From a virus, in the IMG/VR virus record IMGVR_UViG_3300030688_000062, positions 1 to 38,852 of that record: a stretch of DNA of 38,852 nt. One strand, written 5' to 3'. This document shows, one piece after another, positions 16,270 to 22,530 of this stretch. The notes below the pieces were generated by a model. It had not been told where the DNA came from, searched no databases, and was given only the letters and a program-made list of their open reading frames with translations. The translations under genes were made by a program, and so were the position numbers. The first letter of the stretch is position 1; each line of letters starts with the position of its first letter.

Positions 16270-16971
16270 ATGATCCTCTACGCCCAAAACAATCAGGCTT
16301 GGGCAGGTCTACCAATTGGTACCTCTAGTTATCAAATGGGGCCGTATGGCTGCCTAACGACTGATATTGCTATGGCCTTAGCTGATGCAGGCTATGCCTT
16401 AAATCCAGGGGATGTGGTGCGTCAGCTTTCAGCCTCTAATGCCTACACCTCAAGTAGTTATGTCTACGGGGCAGGCCTGCTTATCTGGTCGGCACTTTCT
16501 AAGGCTTACCCTCAGATCACCTACTACTACGGCACTCAGGGTACCTACAAGCTGGTACAGGTCATGGTAAGCGGGGTATATGAGCACTGGCTACTTCAAC
16601 TTCCTGACGGTACATATTGTGATCCTGAGTATGGCGATACCGGCATGAAGCCTAACTACAAGCCAACCGGAACAGTACATAGTATTAGTATTACCCCGGC
16701 TCCTGTGCCTGTAGTTACTACGGCTTCTGTGAATATTCCGGTTACCGGATTCTATGTGGTACTAAATGCCAATATGAATGTTCGAGATCAGCCTACTACC
16801 GGAAGTGCTGTGTATACTACCTACGCTAAGGGCTCAGAGATTGAGTGCGACGGCACTGTTACTGGCGATGATATTAATGGGAATACCAACTGGTACCATA
16901 CCCATTTGCACGGTAAGTTCTTGAGTGCTGCATACTGTTCTGTAATTAACCAACCTAGTAACCCTGCCTGA
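16270..16971 (+). CDS. Endolysin: C39-like cysteine peptidase plus SH3
   Basis: A 233-residue protein. Residues 1-130 match papain-like C39-type peptidase domains used as phage lysins: YAQNNQAWAGLPIG at the start, the catalytic Cys28 in GPYGCLTTDIAM, His106 in VYEHWLLQ and a following Asp (CDPEYGD). Residues about 158-225 are a bacterial SH3-type wall-binding domain (LNANMNVRDQPTTGSAVYTT). No signal peptide, so it needs a holin; a candidate follows 1 nt downstream. It probably cuts peptidoglycan cross-bridges or stem peptides at late lysis. Confidence 0.8.
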   Translation: MILYAQNNQAWAGLPIGTSSYQMGPYGCLTTDIAMALADAGYALNPGDVVRQLSASNAYTSSSYVYGAGLLIWSALSKAYPQITYYYGTQGTYKLVQVMVSGVYEHWLLQLPDGTYCDPEYGDTGMKPNYKPTGTVHSISITPAPVPVVTTASVNIPVTGFYVVLNANMNVRDQPTTGSAVYTTYAKGSEIECDGTVTGDDINGNTNWYHTHLHGKFLSAAYCSVINQPSNPA

Positions 16972-16972
16972 T

Positions 16973-17269
16973 ATGACTAACAAAGTGACCGCTTATTTAT
17001 CCGCTGGTGTTGATGAGTCTTTGATTACCTTTGCCAAACACTTAGCGTCTGCTGTGTTCGTAGCTGCTGTAAACTACGCCGTACAACACTTTACCAAGAG
17101 TACGATCACCAGTATCCGTACCTTGGCTCCTTTTGTAGTTGGATTTCCTATCGTAACCTCTCTATCAAAGTGGCTCACTACCACAGCAAATAACGATCCG
17201 GCTGTTGGCAAGGTGAACCCTATCCCCTCTACTTTTTCGGTTGGAGACACAACCCCTCCCGTCGCCTAG
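16973..17269 (+). CDS. Holin candidate
   Basis: A 98-residue protein starting 1 nt after the endolysin stop. Two hydrophobic stretches, at about 20-42 (FAKHLASAVFVAAVNYAV) and 52-66 (LAPFVVGFPIVTSL), could span the membrane. The tail is short and polar. Size, topology and adjacency to the lysin fit a class II holin; no specific family motif is seen. Confidence 0.6.
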   Translation: MTNKVTAYLSAGVDESLITFAKHLASAVFVAAVNYAVQHFTKSTITSIRTLAPFVVGFPIVTSLSKWLTTTANNDPAVGKVNPIPSTFSVGDTTPPVA

Positions 17270-17368
17270 TAGATGGTCTTATTGCACCGAGGCGACATAT
17301 GTTTCCTGTACTTGAAATGTTGCTTAAGAGTGTGTGACAATAAATCTATCTATTTGTAAGGAAGTCTC

Positions 17369-17671
17369 ATGGGTGCATTTGCTGAAAGTATATTGCTGAA
17401 AAAGCGTGAAGAGTTTGAAGCCAAGCTTGCCGCACTCAAGGCTGAGTTTGAGGCTTCCGTAGATGATGGCTTGAATGATGAACTAGTGGCTGCTGTAAAG
17501 GCCTTAGAGACTGAAGTCGATAACCTTGAGTTCAAGCTTGAAGAGAAGAAAGAAGAGCTTGAAGCTGCTCGGTCGGAACTTGCTGAAGATCTCCCAGAAA
17601 CTGAGGAGGAGGAAGACGAGGAAGAGGAAGCAGAAGTTGAAACCGAAGTGACAACTTCTCCCATCGTCTAG
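17369..17671 (+). CDS. Acidic coiled-coil protein
   Basis: A 100-residue protein with an AAGGAAG sequence just upstream of its ATG, one of few clear ribosome sites here. Residues 8-75 are a Glu/Lys/Ala/Leu coiled coil and 76-94 are almost all Glu/Asp. A strong terminator follows 9 nt after the stop, so it ends the rightward lysis transcript. The 99-nt gap upstream holds no supported gene. Function unknown. Confidence 0.6.
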   Translation: MGAFAESILLKKREEFEAKLAALKAEFEASVDDGLNDELVAAVKALETEVDNLEFKLEEKKEELEAARSELAEDLPETEEEEDEEEEAEVETEVTTSPIV

Positions 17672-17680
17672 CTCCACAAA

Positions 17681-17709
17681 AAAAGAGACCCGATTACCGG
17701 GTCTCTTTT
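17681..17709. terminator. Strong bidirectional terminator
   Basis: A 12-bp perfect stem (17681-17692 with 17698-17709), 5-nt loop, A-run before and T-run after, so it works on both strands. It separates the rightward lysis cluster from the leftward accessory operon that ends at 17713. Confidence 0.9.
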
Positions 17710-17712
17710 GGT

Positions 17713-17850
17713 TTACAAATACTTTACGAACTCCCCCATGACATTGAGCTTCACTTCCTTCTTATTCTTCTTAGGCTCATCCTCAATCTTTTCTATTACT
17801 CCATTAGATTCTAGGTAGACTTCAGCCAGAGCTATTAAAAACTTTTTCAC
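17713..17850 (-). CDS. 45-residue charged protein
   Basis: GTG start at 17850; the product begins MKKFLIALAEVYLESNGVIE and is rich in Lys and Glu. An AAAGGAGGA sequence lies about 25 nt upstream and a TATAGT box about 50 nt upstream. It is the last leftward gene before the bidirectional terminator. Too short for a family call. Confidence 0.45.
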   Translation of the reverse strand: MKKFLIALAEVYLESNGVIEKIEDEPKKNKKEVKLNVMGEFVKYL

Positions 17851-17929
17851 GTTAGTTTATCTATTTGTTAATCCTCCTTTTTTGGGATTACACTATAGTA
17901 CCTCTAAATGAGTAATAAGTCAATGGGTT

Positions 17930-18081
17930 TGGTGCGTCTGGTGGGAATCGAACCCACATCTCCTACTGCCTTACGGCATCCTATATTTACCCCCAGACCA
18001 GCTAGGGAACCCTTACGGGGACTTTCGGAGTTAGAGCTGGCTAGTTAAGTCAGATGTTAGTGATCCATTCACCTCAGACGC
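17930..18081 (-). ncRNA. 152-nt tRNA-like RNA with an inserted structured domain
   Basis: On the minus strand the 3' end has a canonical T-arm (5-bp stem GTGGG/CCCAC around TTCGATT), a 7-nt acceptor strand, a discriminator A and an encoded CCA (17930-17932). The matching 5' acceptor strand (GCGTCTG, 18081-18075) pairs 7 of 7. Two nt later a short D-arm forms (GTGA, loop ATGGA, TCAC). There is no normal anticodon arm. Instead about 90 nt hold a helix ATCT/AGAT next to the T-arm, a CCAGCT/AGCTGG stem and two hairpins with GTAA (GNRA) tetraloops. It lacks the tag frame of tmRNA and is too short for a complete group I intron. It could be a tRNA with a relic insertion, a reduced tmRNA-like RNA or a tRNA mimic. 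Confidence 0.6.
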
Positions 18082-18157
18082 ATATGGTCCCCTTGCTCCT
18101 AAGACGAAGGCAAACAAGAGGTTTTAATGTCTCTAGTTTTCAAGGAGGCCGAAGTCA

Positions 18158-18460
18158 TTGTATCATGGGCATATGATACTGAGCTATCTGAAGCCAATAA
18201 CGGGGGAGAGACCGCCTAATTGGTACTACCAATCTAAATGGTGGCGGGAGTTTTCTATGGAGGTCCGTATGGATAGGCGGTACATTTGTGATCTGTGTCA
18301 TGGGCATGGCTACCAAGTCCATCATATGTACTATCCAGGGGCAGGCCTAGAGTGCAAGGACGGGGTTTTATGTCTATGCGAGCGTTGTCATAAGGCTGTT
18401 CATAAAAGCCCCTGGAAGGTGCCATTTAGACAGATTCTAGGGGCTTGGCTTCACGGGTAG
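18158..18460 (+). CDS. HNH endonuclease, small free-standing type
   Basis: About 100 residues. A TTG at 18158 has AAGGAGG 9 nt upstream; an ATG at 18173 would shorten it by five residues. The C-terminal half is an HNH/His-Me-type core with two Cys pairs (CDLCHGHG, CERCH) and the catalytic VHH (YQVHHMYYP), ending in CHKAVHKSPW. It is plus-strand and divergent from the tRNA-like RNA, alone among leftward genes. Such genes are mobile nicking or homing enzymes. Location beside a tRNA-like gene suggests it moved here or targets that locus. Confidence 0.75.
   Translation: MYHGHMILSYLKPITGERPPNWYYQSKWWREFSMEVRMDRRYICDLCHGHGYQVHHMYYPGAGLECKDGVLCLCERCHKAVHKSPWKVPFRQILGAWLHG
18160..18179. promoter_or_regulatory. 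Inverted repeat at the HNH start
   Basis: GTATCAT (18160-18166) and ATGATAC (18173-18179) form a perfect 7-bp inverted repeat with a 6-nt spacer. It covers the start region of the HNH gene and lies upstream of the divergent tRNA-like RNA. It could be an operator or a hairpin that hides the start. Confidence 0.4.
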
Positions 18461-18570
18461 GTTGCTCTCCCCTACCCTACCGGGTGCCTCGCTATTTTCA
18501 CTCCCCCGCTACTCTCTAACCTGTAAAGGTAGTACCTAGGTCGGAGTGGGGGAGTACCACAGCCTATTTT
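18461..18570. other. 110-bp gap with inverted repeats
   Basis: This gap between the HNH stop and the convergent gene end at 18571 has no gene. It holds GGGTAG/CTACCC (18455-18460 with 18472-18477), ACTCCCCC/GGGGGAGT (18500-18507 with 18548-18555) and an internal AGGTAGTACCT. No T-run follows, so factor-independent termination is weak; it may be a structured 3' end. Confidence 0.35.
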
Positions 18571-18759
18571 TCACATATACGAACTTAGCTCCTTATACTG
18601 TTTTGGGTGTATATGGTGCTTCTTTCTTGCGTAATGATATTGTTTGCAGAAATTGCAGACATACGGATAAATATCATGCAGCGCTTTAGTGGCTCGAATC
18701 ACTTCAGCTTTCGTTTCAAAACACCGCTTGCCGGTCTTGTCACAGAAGTTTTGGTTCAT
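18571..18759 (-). CDS. Small Cys/His-rich protein
   Basis: A 62-residue protein with C-x7-C (CDKTGKRC) and CNFCKQYHYARKKHH, so probably one zinc site followed by a basic tail. Small Cys/His proteins of this style are frequent in phage early operons, where they bind nucleic acid or host proteins. It starts 1 nt after the RusA gene stop. Function unknown. Confidence 0.6.
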   Translation of the reverse strand: MNQNFCDKTGKRCFETKAEVIRATKALHDIYPYVCNFCKQYHYARKKHHIHPKQYKELSSYM

Positions 18760-18760
18760 A

Positions 18761-19120
18761 CTAACTGTCTAAATGTGTTACCGTAATCACTAACTTAGGG
18801 TCGCCCACGTCCTTAGCCTTGATAACTTCTAAGCTTTTTATTTGCCGGTCGTTTTCAAAAGCATAGCCCTGCAAGCAGTCAAAGGTTGCCTTAAAAAATG
18901 CATCAATGTCCGGCTCGTGACTGCCATAATAAATAGTCATAGCTACCCGCACATCATGGGTTTTTGGAATCATCTCCTGATGACTTGCTTTCCATAGCCA
19001 CTGCAGTTCCTCCTCCCATTCCTTACATTCATCGGTTCTTGTCACTCCCCTTTTTCCGCCATAGTTTGGTCGATACATTCGGTTTAGGGATGGGGGAAGC
19101 CGTACGCTAATTGAACTCAT
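18761..19120 (-). CDS. rusA: RusA-family Holliday junction resolvase
   Basis: A 119-residue protein, the usual RusA length. N-terminal PPSLNRMYRPN and the acidic core PDIDAFFKATFDCLQG...ENDRQI match the family. Asp71, Asp73 and Asp91 fit the three metal ligands of E. coli RusA (Asp70, Asp72, Asp91), with Lys77 near the catalytic Lys76. It cuts four-way junctions formed during replication and recombination, preparing branched DNA for packaging. It sits in the distal part of the leftward operon. Confidence 0.88.
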   Translation of the reverse strand: MSSISVRLPPSLNRMYRPNYGGKRGVTRTDECKEWEEELQWLWKASHQEMIPKTHDVRVAMTIYYGSHEPDIDAFFKATFDCLQGYAFENDRQIKSLEVIKAKDVGDPKLVITVTHLDS

Positions 19121-19124
19121 ACTA

Positions 19125-19343
19125 TTAGTCTAAGTCCTGCTCAAGATCGTGGAAACGGATGGCATGACCCATATCATTCACTACCACTCCCTTCGCCTTG
19201 ATGTCCTTATCCCATAGCAATCCTAGTTCGTAGGCCATCTTGTTTTCGTCTTCACAGTAGAAAACCTTGTTAGGGTCTAACTTCTCACGCTTCCAGTAAT
19301 TCGAGTACGCTTCTATGGATGGTGCGGTGATAAATACTTTCAT
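19125..19343 (-). CDS. Hypothetical small protein
   Basis: A 72-residue protein with alternating strand and helix (MKVFITAPS; NKVFYCEDENKMAYELGLLWD). No Cys pairs, signal or membrane segment. It is 4 nt upstream of rusA in the same operon. No family recognised. Confidence 0.55.
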   Translation of the reverse strand: MKVFITAPSIEAYSNYWKREKLDPNKVFYCEDENKMAYELGLLWDKDIKAKGVVVNDMGHAIRFHDLEQDLD

Positions 19344-19345
19344 AT

Positions 19346-19528
19346 CTACAGTATTATGGTTCCACTAAGCAGGTAGACGATGAAGCCAAACACAGCGAAT
19401 ATTGAAATGATTACAGCCACAAATTGAGCAATCTTTTTGAATGGCTCCGGCAAGAACATATTCCCGGCGTATGAAATAATACCGGCGATAATCAGTAATA
19501 AAACAAGGTGGAAAAATTGAGTCGTCAT
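19346..19528 (-). CDS. Small two-helix membrane protein
   Basis: A 60-residue protein. Two hydrophobic helices (about 6-24 and 34-57) join through a short polar turn with NMFLPEPFKK. This is a helical hairpin. It sits among several other tiny membrane genes. Could modify the host membrane; role unknown. Confidence 0.6.
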   Translation of the reverse strand: MTTQFFHLVLLLIIAGIISYAGNMFLPEPFKKIAQFVAVIISIFAVFGFIVYLLSGTIIL

Positions 19529-19542
19529 AGGAAATATCTTAC

Positions 19543-19704
19543 TTATATATCTCTCTCTACTTCACCACACCTAGGGCAGGTGCGTCGCTTCCAGTCAGCG
19601 TCACGTATCATGCGGGTCCCACACTTAGGGCAGCGGGGGATATGTACGTCGTACCAAATAATACAAAGGATTACGAATAAAGCAAAAACAAGTAGGGTAG
19701 TCAT
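19543..19704 (-). CDS. 53-residue membrane-anchored zinc ribbon
   Basis: ATG at 19704. Residues 3-18 are hydrophobic (LLVFALFVILCIIWY); then come CPKCG and CPRCGE, separated by 14 residues, giving a four-Cys zinc ribbon. The start overlaps the previous stop (ATGA). The first 13 bases of the gene equal those of its upstream neighbour (ATGACTACCCTAC). Function unknown. Confidence 0.6.
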   Translation of the reverse strand: MTTLLVFALFVILCIIWYDVHIPRCPKCGTRMIRDADWKRRTCPRCGEVERDI

Positions 19705-19865
19705 ACCGGTAACTTATGCTCCTTGGCTAAGCGTTTTACAAACTGATCAACATCAAGCTGTCTCCACGTGTAATCGCCTCGTTTTCCATGATTCGGAGTA
19801 TAAAGCCGTCGGAAACGTAGCCAATTATCATCGCCAATAATTCCAAGTACTTGTAGGGTAGTCAT
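19701..19865 (-). CDS. 54-residue basic protein
   Basis: ATG at 19865; product begins MTTLQVLGIIGDDNWLRFRR and is rich in Arg, Lys and Trp. It overlaps its neighbours by 4 nt on both sides (ATGA pattern), which supports it as a real gene. The 5' end matches that of the next gene downstream. Possibly nucleic-acid binding from charge only. Confidence 0.55.
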   Translation of the reverse strand: MTTLQVLGIIGDDNWLRFRRLYTPNHGKRGDYTWRQLDVDQFVKRLAKEHKLPV

Positions 19866-19981
19866 TTCTTTCGTTTAGGTACCTTAGTTATATAGTAGTC
19901 TGACTTTCCACCGAGCCACCAGAGCCAGGAAATGCCGAGTAGGAAACACAGGGCAAACCCTAGGCCAAACCAGACGTTCAT
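19862..19981 (-). CDS. 39-residue membrane peptide
   Basis: ATG at 19981. Residues 3-22 are a Trp/Gly/Leu-rich transmembrane helix (WFGLGFALCFLLGISWLWWL); the rest is basic and ends in KRKK. Start and stop overlap neighbouring genes by 4 nt. Topology suggests the basic tail is cytoplasmic. Function unknown. Confidence 0.55.
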   Translation of the reverse strand: MNVWFGLGFALCFLLGISWLWWLGGKSDYYITKVPKRKK

Positions 19982-20175
19982 AATATCCCCCTACGGCGAA
20001 GATTCACCAGTCTCATACTAGCTGACTGCTTCACCTTAACAAAGGCAATAGAAGGCTTGTATTCATTATAGAGGCGGTTATCATCAACCCCTAAATCATC
20101 TAGGAGCTTTACCTGCACAGCACTTGCTACTTCTCCTTGCTTCATGGAGGCTAGTACCGCCCGGGCTTCTTCCAT
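19978..20175 (-). CDS. Hypothetical 65-residue protein
   Basis: ATG at 20175 (MEEARAVLASMKQGEVASAV). Mostly helical and basic towards the C-terminus (MRLVNLRRRGIL). Its frame stays open upstream to 20397, through the gene at 20151-20372, but the upstream part reads as Arg/Pro/Ser-rich shadow sequence. It overlaps the 20151-20372 gene by 25 bases and the downstream gene by 4. Function unknown. Confidence 0.5.
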   Translation of the reverse strand: MEEARAVLASMKQGEVASAVQVKLLDDLGVDDNRLYNEYKPSIAFVKVKQSASMRLVNLRRRGIL

Positions 20176-20372
20176 GGTCCAGCTGAAGGGTACATCAACT
20201 CCGACTCGTCGTCTTGTAGAGCTTCGCTCATCGCCTGGAAGATCGGCATCGCTAGTCTCCGGTCCCTGGCCGGTATGTCTAAGAATGGCGGCATTAGGTG
20301 TCGCTTGGAGGGGTCTAAATCGAGATAGGCCTCGTAGAAAAGTTCTTGGAGCCGTTTGGCTGAGGCTGCCAC
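20151..20372 (-). CDS. Hypothetical 73-residue protein (GTG start)
   Basis: GTG at 20372 is the first usable start after a TAA 12 nt upstream. The sequence (AASAKRLQELFYEAYLDLDP and on) is far more protein-like than the competing frame on the same strand. An ATG at 20397 in the competing frame could make a short leader or, with a frameshift, the N-terminus of this protein. Function unknown. Confidence 0.5.
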   Translation of the reverse strand: MAASAKRLQELFYEAYLDLDPSKRHLMPPFLDIPARDRRLAMPIFQAMSEALQDDESELMYPSAGPWKKPGRY

Positions 20373-20410
20373 TGGTTTCAGTTATAGTTTCCTTCATGGT
20401 AAGCGTGTTG

Positions 20411-20749
20411 CTAATTATTCTCAAGTAGACCAGGGCTATCAGCTAGTACCATCTCTCGCTGTTCTTGGGTAAGTTTAGCAATAGCTACGTCGGTTCCATC
20501 TCTAAGCTTCACATAGCCTGGAATGACACTTGTAGTACATTTTGGGGTAGTAGTGCGGGAAGGGGGAGGGTTTACTGGCTCATGCAATTCAGGTGCTCCT
20601 AAGGTTCTTGCAATCAATGCGGAGCCTATTCCCTGCCCTAGCTCCTTCTTGTTAATCCACTCCTTAATCTCAATAATGTGGCGTAGTAGGTCAGCTCGCT
20701 TAATCTCTTTAGAATCAGCGGGAACAGTTGGAATGTTAAAGTAGGGCAT
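20411..20749 (-). CDS. Hypothetical 112-residue protein
   Basis: N-terminal helix with basic and acidic residues (KRADLLRHIIEIKEWINKKE), a Pro/Thr-rich linker near residues 58-70, and a C-terminal strand/helix unit (YVKLRDGTDVAIAKLTQEQ). No Cys pairs or membrane segment. It lies 10 nt after the previous gene of the operon. No family recognised. Confidence 0.55.
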   Translation of the reverse strand: MPYFNIPTVPADSKEIKRADLLRHIIEIKEWINKKELGQGIGSALIARTLGAPELHEPVNPPPSRTTTPKCTTSVIPGYVKLRDGTDVAIAKLTQEQREMVLADSPGLLENN

Positions 20750-20759
20750 AAAAGTCTAG

Positions 20760-21182
20760 TTACTTCTTATTTAAACGATTACGGATCTCATCTATCTTAT
20801 TGATACATCCAATTACGTAATTATCCCAATTCGCCTGCTCAATCTCCGCCAGAATCTCCAGTATCTCCGCCTTGTGCAGCGTTCGGATCTTCTCAAGACT
20901 ACCTCCGTAGGCAGCTCTGGCTAGGGTTAGTTCGGATACCATAGGATTTTTTGTCCGGGCCTCATTTAGCTTGGCTTGGGTAAGCAGATCGTGAAGGAGT
21001 GCTACAACTTCTCGGTTCGTCACTGTCATCTCAGCCTTGTAGACTACCCAGGCAACCTGACGAGCGTTATCAAATGACTTGATCTTGCCAGTCTCATGGT
21101 CAGACCATTCGTTTGGGCAATAAGTAACCCAGTCTCCGACATTGCTGTCGGTAAGATGGATTAGTGTCTCAAGCTTGCTCAT
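20760..21182 (-). CDS. Hypothetical 140-residue protein
   Basis: Residues 8-50 read like a small beta barrel of SH3 type (NVGDWVTYCPNEWSD ... GKIKSFDNARQVAWVVY). Residues 60-140 are helical and charged. This split suggests a binding domain plus a helical bundle. No catalytic motif found. Early operon position suggests interaction with host factors. Confidence 0.55.
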   Translation of the reverse strand: MSKLETLIHLTDSNVGDWVTYCPNEWSDHETGKIKSFDNARQVAWVVYKAEMTVTNREVVALLHDLLTQAKLNEARTKNPMVSELTLARAAYGGSLEKIRTLHKAEILEILAEIEQANWDNYVIGCINKIDEIRNRLNKK

Positions 21183-21195
21183 AACGGTTATTCGC

Positions 21196-21294
21196 TTACT
21201 TCTTATATTCTGTCCTGATCTTTCCCATGATCTTGTTGGCGGCTGACATGAGTTCCGAATGTAGTTTCTTCATTTCCTCCAGCCCCTTGTTCAC
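21196..21294 (-). CDS. Possible 32-residue helical peptide
   Basis: GTG at 21294 (or ATG seven codons in, which has GGAGGAA upstream). The product (MNKGLEEMKKLHSELMSAAN and 12 more residues) is one amphipathic, Lys-rich helix. It fills the 130-nt gap between two genes on the same strand. Confidence 0.4.
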   Translation of the reverse strand: MNKGLEEMKKLHSELMSAANKIMGKIRTEYKK

Positions 21295-21312
21295 CGTCTC
21301 GACCTTTTCCTC

Positions 21313-21819
21313 TTACCGGATCTCGTACTTGATATCACCCTTGCAGATCAACTCCGAATCGCCGTCAACCTGGACGTACTTGGTTTCTTCCTTGTTATAA
21401 CACATACCGAAGAACCAACCTGAAGTAAGGGAAAGCTTGCCATACACCTGAGCGTCGCCATACACCTGAGCGTCGCCGTACACCCAAGCGTCGCCGTACA
21501 CCCGAGCGTCGCCGTACACCCAAGCGTTGCCGTACACCCAAGCGTCGCCGTACACCTCGGCGTCGCCGTACACCTGAGCGTCGCCATACACCTGAGCGTC
21601 GCCGTACACCCAAGCGTTGCCATACACCTGAGCGTCGCCGTACACCCAAGCGTCGCCAGACACCCGAGCGTCGCCATTGACTTCCTCGGATTCTACCCAT
21701 CCGCCTTTCTCGCCCTTCTTAGCCTTGCCTGGAATGTCTACGATCGCCTCGATGCGGTACAACTTCACTCCCCATAGATTTACCTTGCTTTCGTTCGTCA
21801 GCTTGAATGTCAGTTCCAT
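21313..21819 (-). CDS. Hexapeptide-repeat beta-helix protein
   Basis: A 168-residue protein. Residues 1-45 form a small N-terminal domain ending in GKAKKGEKGGWVESE. Residues 48-127 are about 13 copies of a 6-residue repeat (GDAxVY, x = Q, W, R or E). Such a period gives a left-handed or box-like beta-helix. Residues 128-168 cap it (SGWFFGMCYNKEE). Related repeat proteins occur in several phages, but with no established function. It may form an elongated binding surface in the infected cell. Confidence 0.7.
   Translation of the reverse strand: MELTFKLTNESKVNLWGVKLYRIEAIVDIPGKAKKGEKGGWVESEEVNGDARVSGDAWVYGDAQVYGNAWVYGDAQVYGDAQVYGDAEVYGDAWVYGNAWVYGDARVYGDAWVYGDAQVYGDAQVYGKLSLTSGWFFGMCYNKEETKYVQVDGDSELICKGDIKYEIR
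21438..21672 (-). repeat. 18-bp coding tandem repeats
   Basis: About 13 near-identical 18-bp units (plus strand CGTCGCCGTACACC plus a variable codon) encode the GDAxVY repeats. Units differ mostly at the x codon. Prone to slipped-strand copy-number change. Confidence 0.85.
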
Positions 21820-21832
21820 ATCGGTTATTCGC

Positions 21833-22099
21833 TTAGTGGTTGGTTGGGGGGGTCATAACCAGTTCATTATTCCTGTACATATACTCCACGCCCCGTAACA
21901 CTCCTGTATGTACCGTGGAGTAATAACTTCCTCTTACTATGCCGTCAGCACTGGCTTTGTCAGGGTAAATAGCAATCGCTATGTCCTGGTAGTCTACTTC
22001 CCCCCGTAGCCACTTAGCGGCTATTTTAGCCCATTCATAAACCGATATGCCTCCGTAGACTGAGTTTCGTAAATGGTTACTCCTTTTCTGTGGGGGAGG
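21833..22099 (-). CDS. Probable gene without a canonical start
   Basis: A frame of 88 codons, open from 22099 to the TAA at 21833, fills the gap between two leftward genes. It reads as a real protein (VYEWAKIAAKWLRGEVDYQD, then SYYSTVHTGVLRGVEYMYR). It has no ATG, GTG or TTG in its first two thirds. AAAAGGAG lies at 22087-22080, followed 5 nt later by an ATT in another frame. Possibilities are a non-standard start, a frameshift from a short leader, a recent start-codon loss or a base error. Confidence 0.45.
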   Translation of the reverse strand, partial: PPPQKRSNHLRNSVYGGISVYEWAKIAAKWLRGEVDYQDIAIAIYPDKASADGIVRGSYYSTVHTGVLRGVEYMYRNNELVMTPPTNH

Positions 22100-22104
22100 T
22101 TAGG

Positions 22105-22521
22105 TTAGTACTCGTTGACAAGGCACTTCTGGCAGACGGGGCCGATGTGGTTCGTTACCTGGTTGCAGTCGGGGCAGAAGGCCAGCTCGTACTCATCGGT
22201 AGGCTCCTTGGAGAGAAAGGCATTCACGTTGTCGGCCAAGGTTTTGTTGATGTGTGCGATGTGGGGATCTTCAAACCCTACCACAGTTACTAGCTCTCCT
22301 TCGGGAGTACGGTACTCGTAAGGCTTGCGTAAGGCTTCAGCAAACCCCTTCAGCTCCGCTTCTACCTCGGCGTGGATGAGGTCTTCTAAATCCTGCCTTA
22401 GCATTTCACCGTCATTTCCATCGGTATCAATCAGGTGTGGCCCGTAGTCTCCGCACCACTTCATGATAAATGGGCATAACATGTCGTAGACCTTGCTTCT
22501 CAGCTCTGCGTCGTTTGGCAT
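22105..22521 (-). CDS. Hypothetical protein with C-terminal zinc ribbon
   Basis: A 138-residue protein. Residues 1-100 are helical and acidic (ELRSKVYDMLCPFIMKWCGD; LRQDLEDLIHAEVEAELKGF). The C-terminus has CPDCNQVTNHIGPVCQKC, a four-Cys zinc ribbon. Encoded 9 nt after the repeat-protein gene stop. Possibly DNA/RNA binding or a host-protein adaptor; no family recognised. Confidence 0.6.
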   Translation of the reverse strand: MPNDAELRSKVYDMLCPFIMKWCGDYGPHLIDTDGNDGEMLRQDLEDLIHAEVEAELKGFAEALRKPYEYRTPEGELVTVVGFEDPHIAHINKTLADNVNAFLSKEPTDEYELAFCPDCNQVTNHIGPVCQKCLVNEY

Positions 22522-22530
22522 GGGGGTTGA

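Noticed and set aside
17273-17359. 28-codon frame between holin and coiled-coil genes
   Set aside because: Cys-rich random-looking peptide without promoter or coupling.
17930-18000. A normal 71-nt tRNA ending at the same CCA
   Set aside because: A GGTA/TGCC D-arm can be drawn, but the acceptor has two mismatches and too few bases remain for an anticodon arm; the 152-nt pairing is perfect.
17930-18081. tmRNA
   Set aside because: Too short, no tag reading frame ending in Ala residues, and no TTCGAC-type 5' motif.
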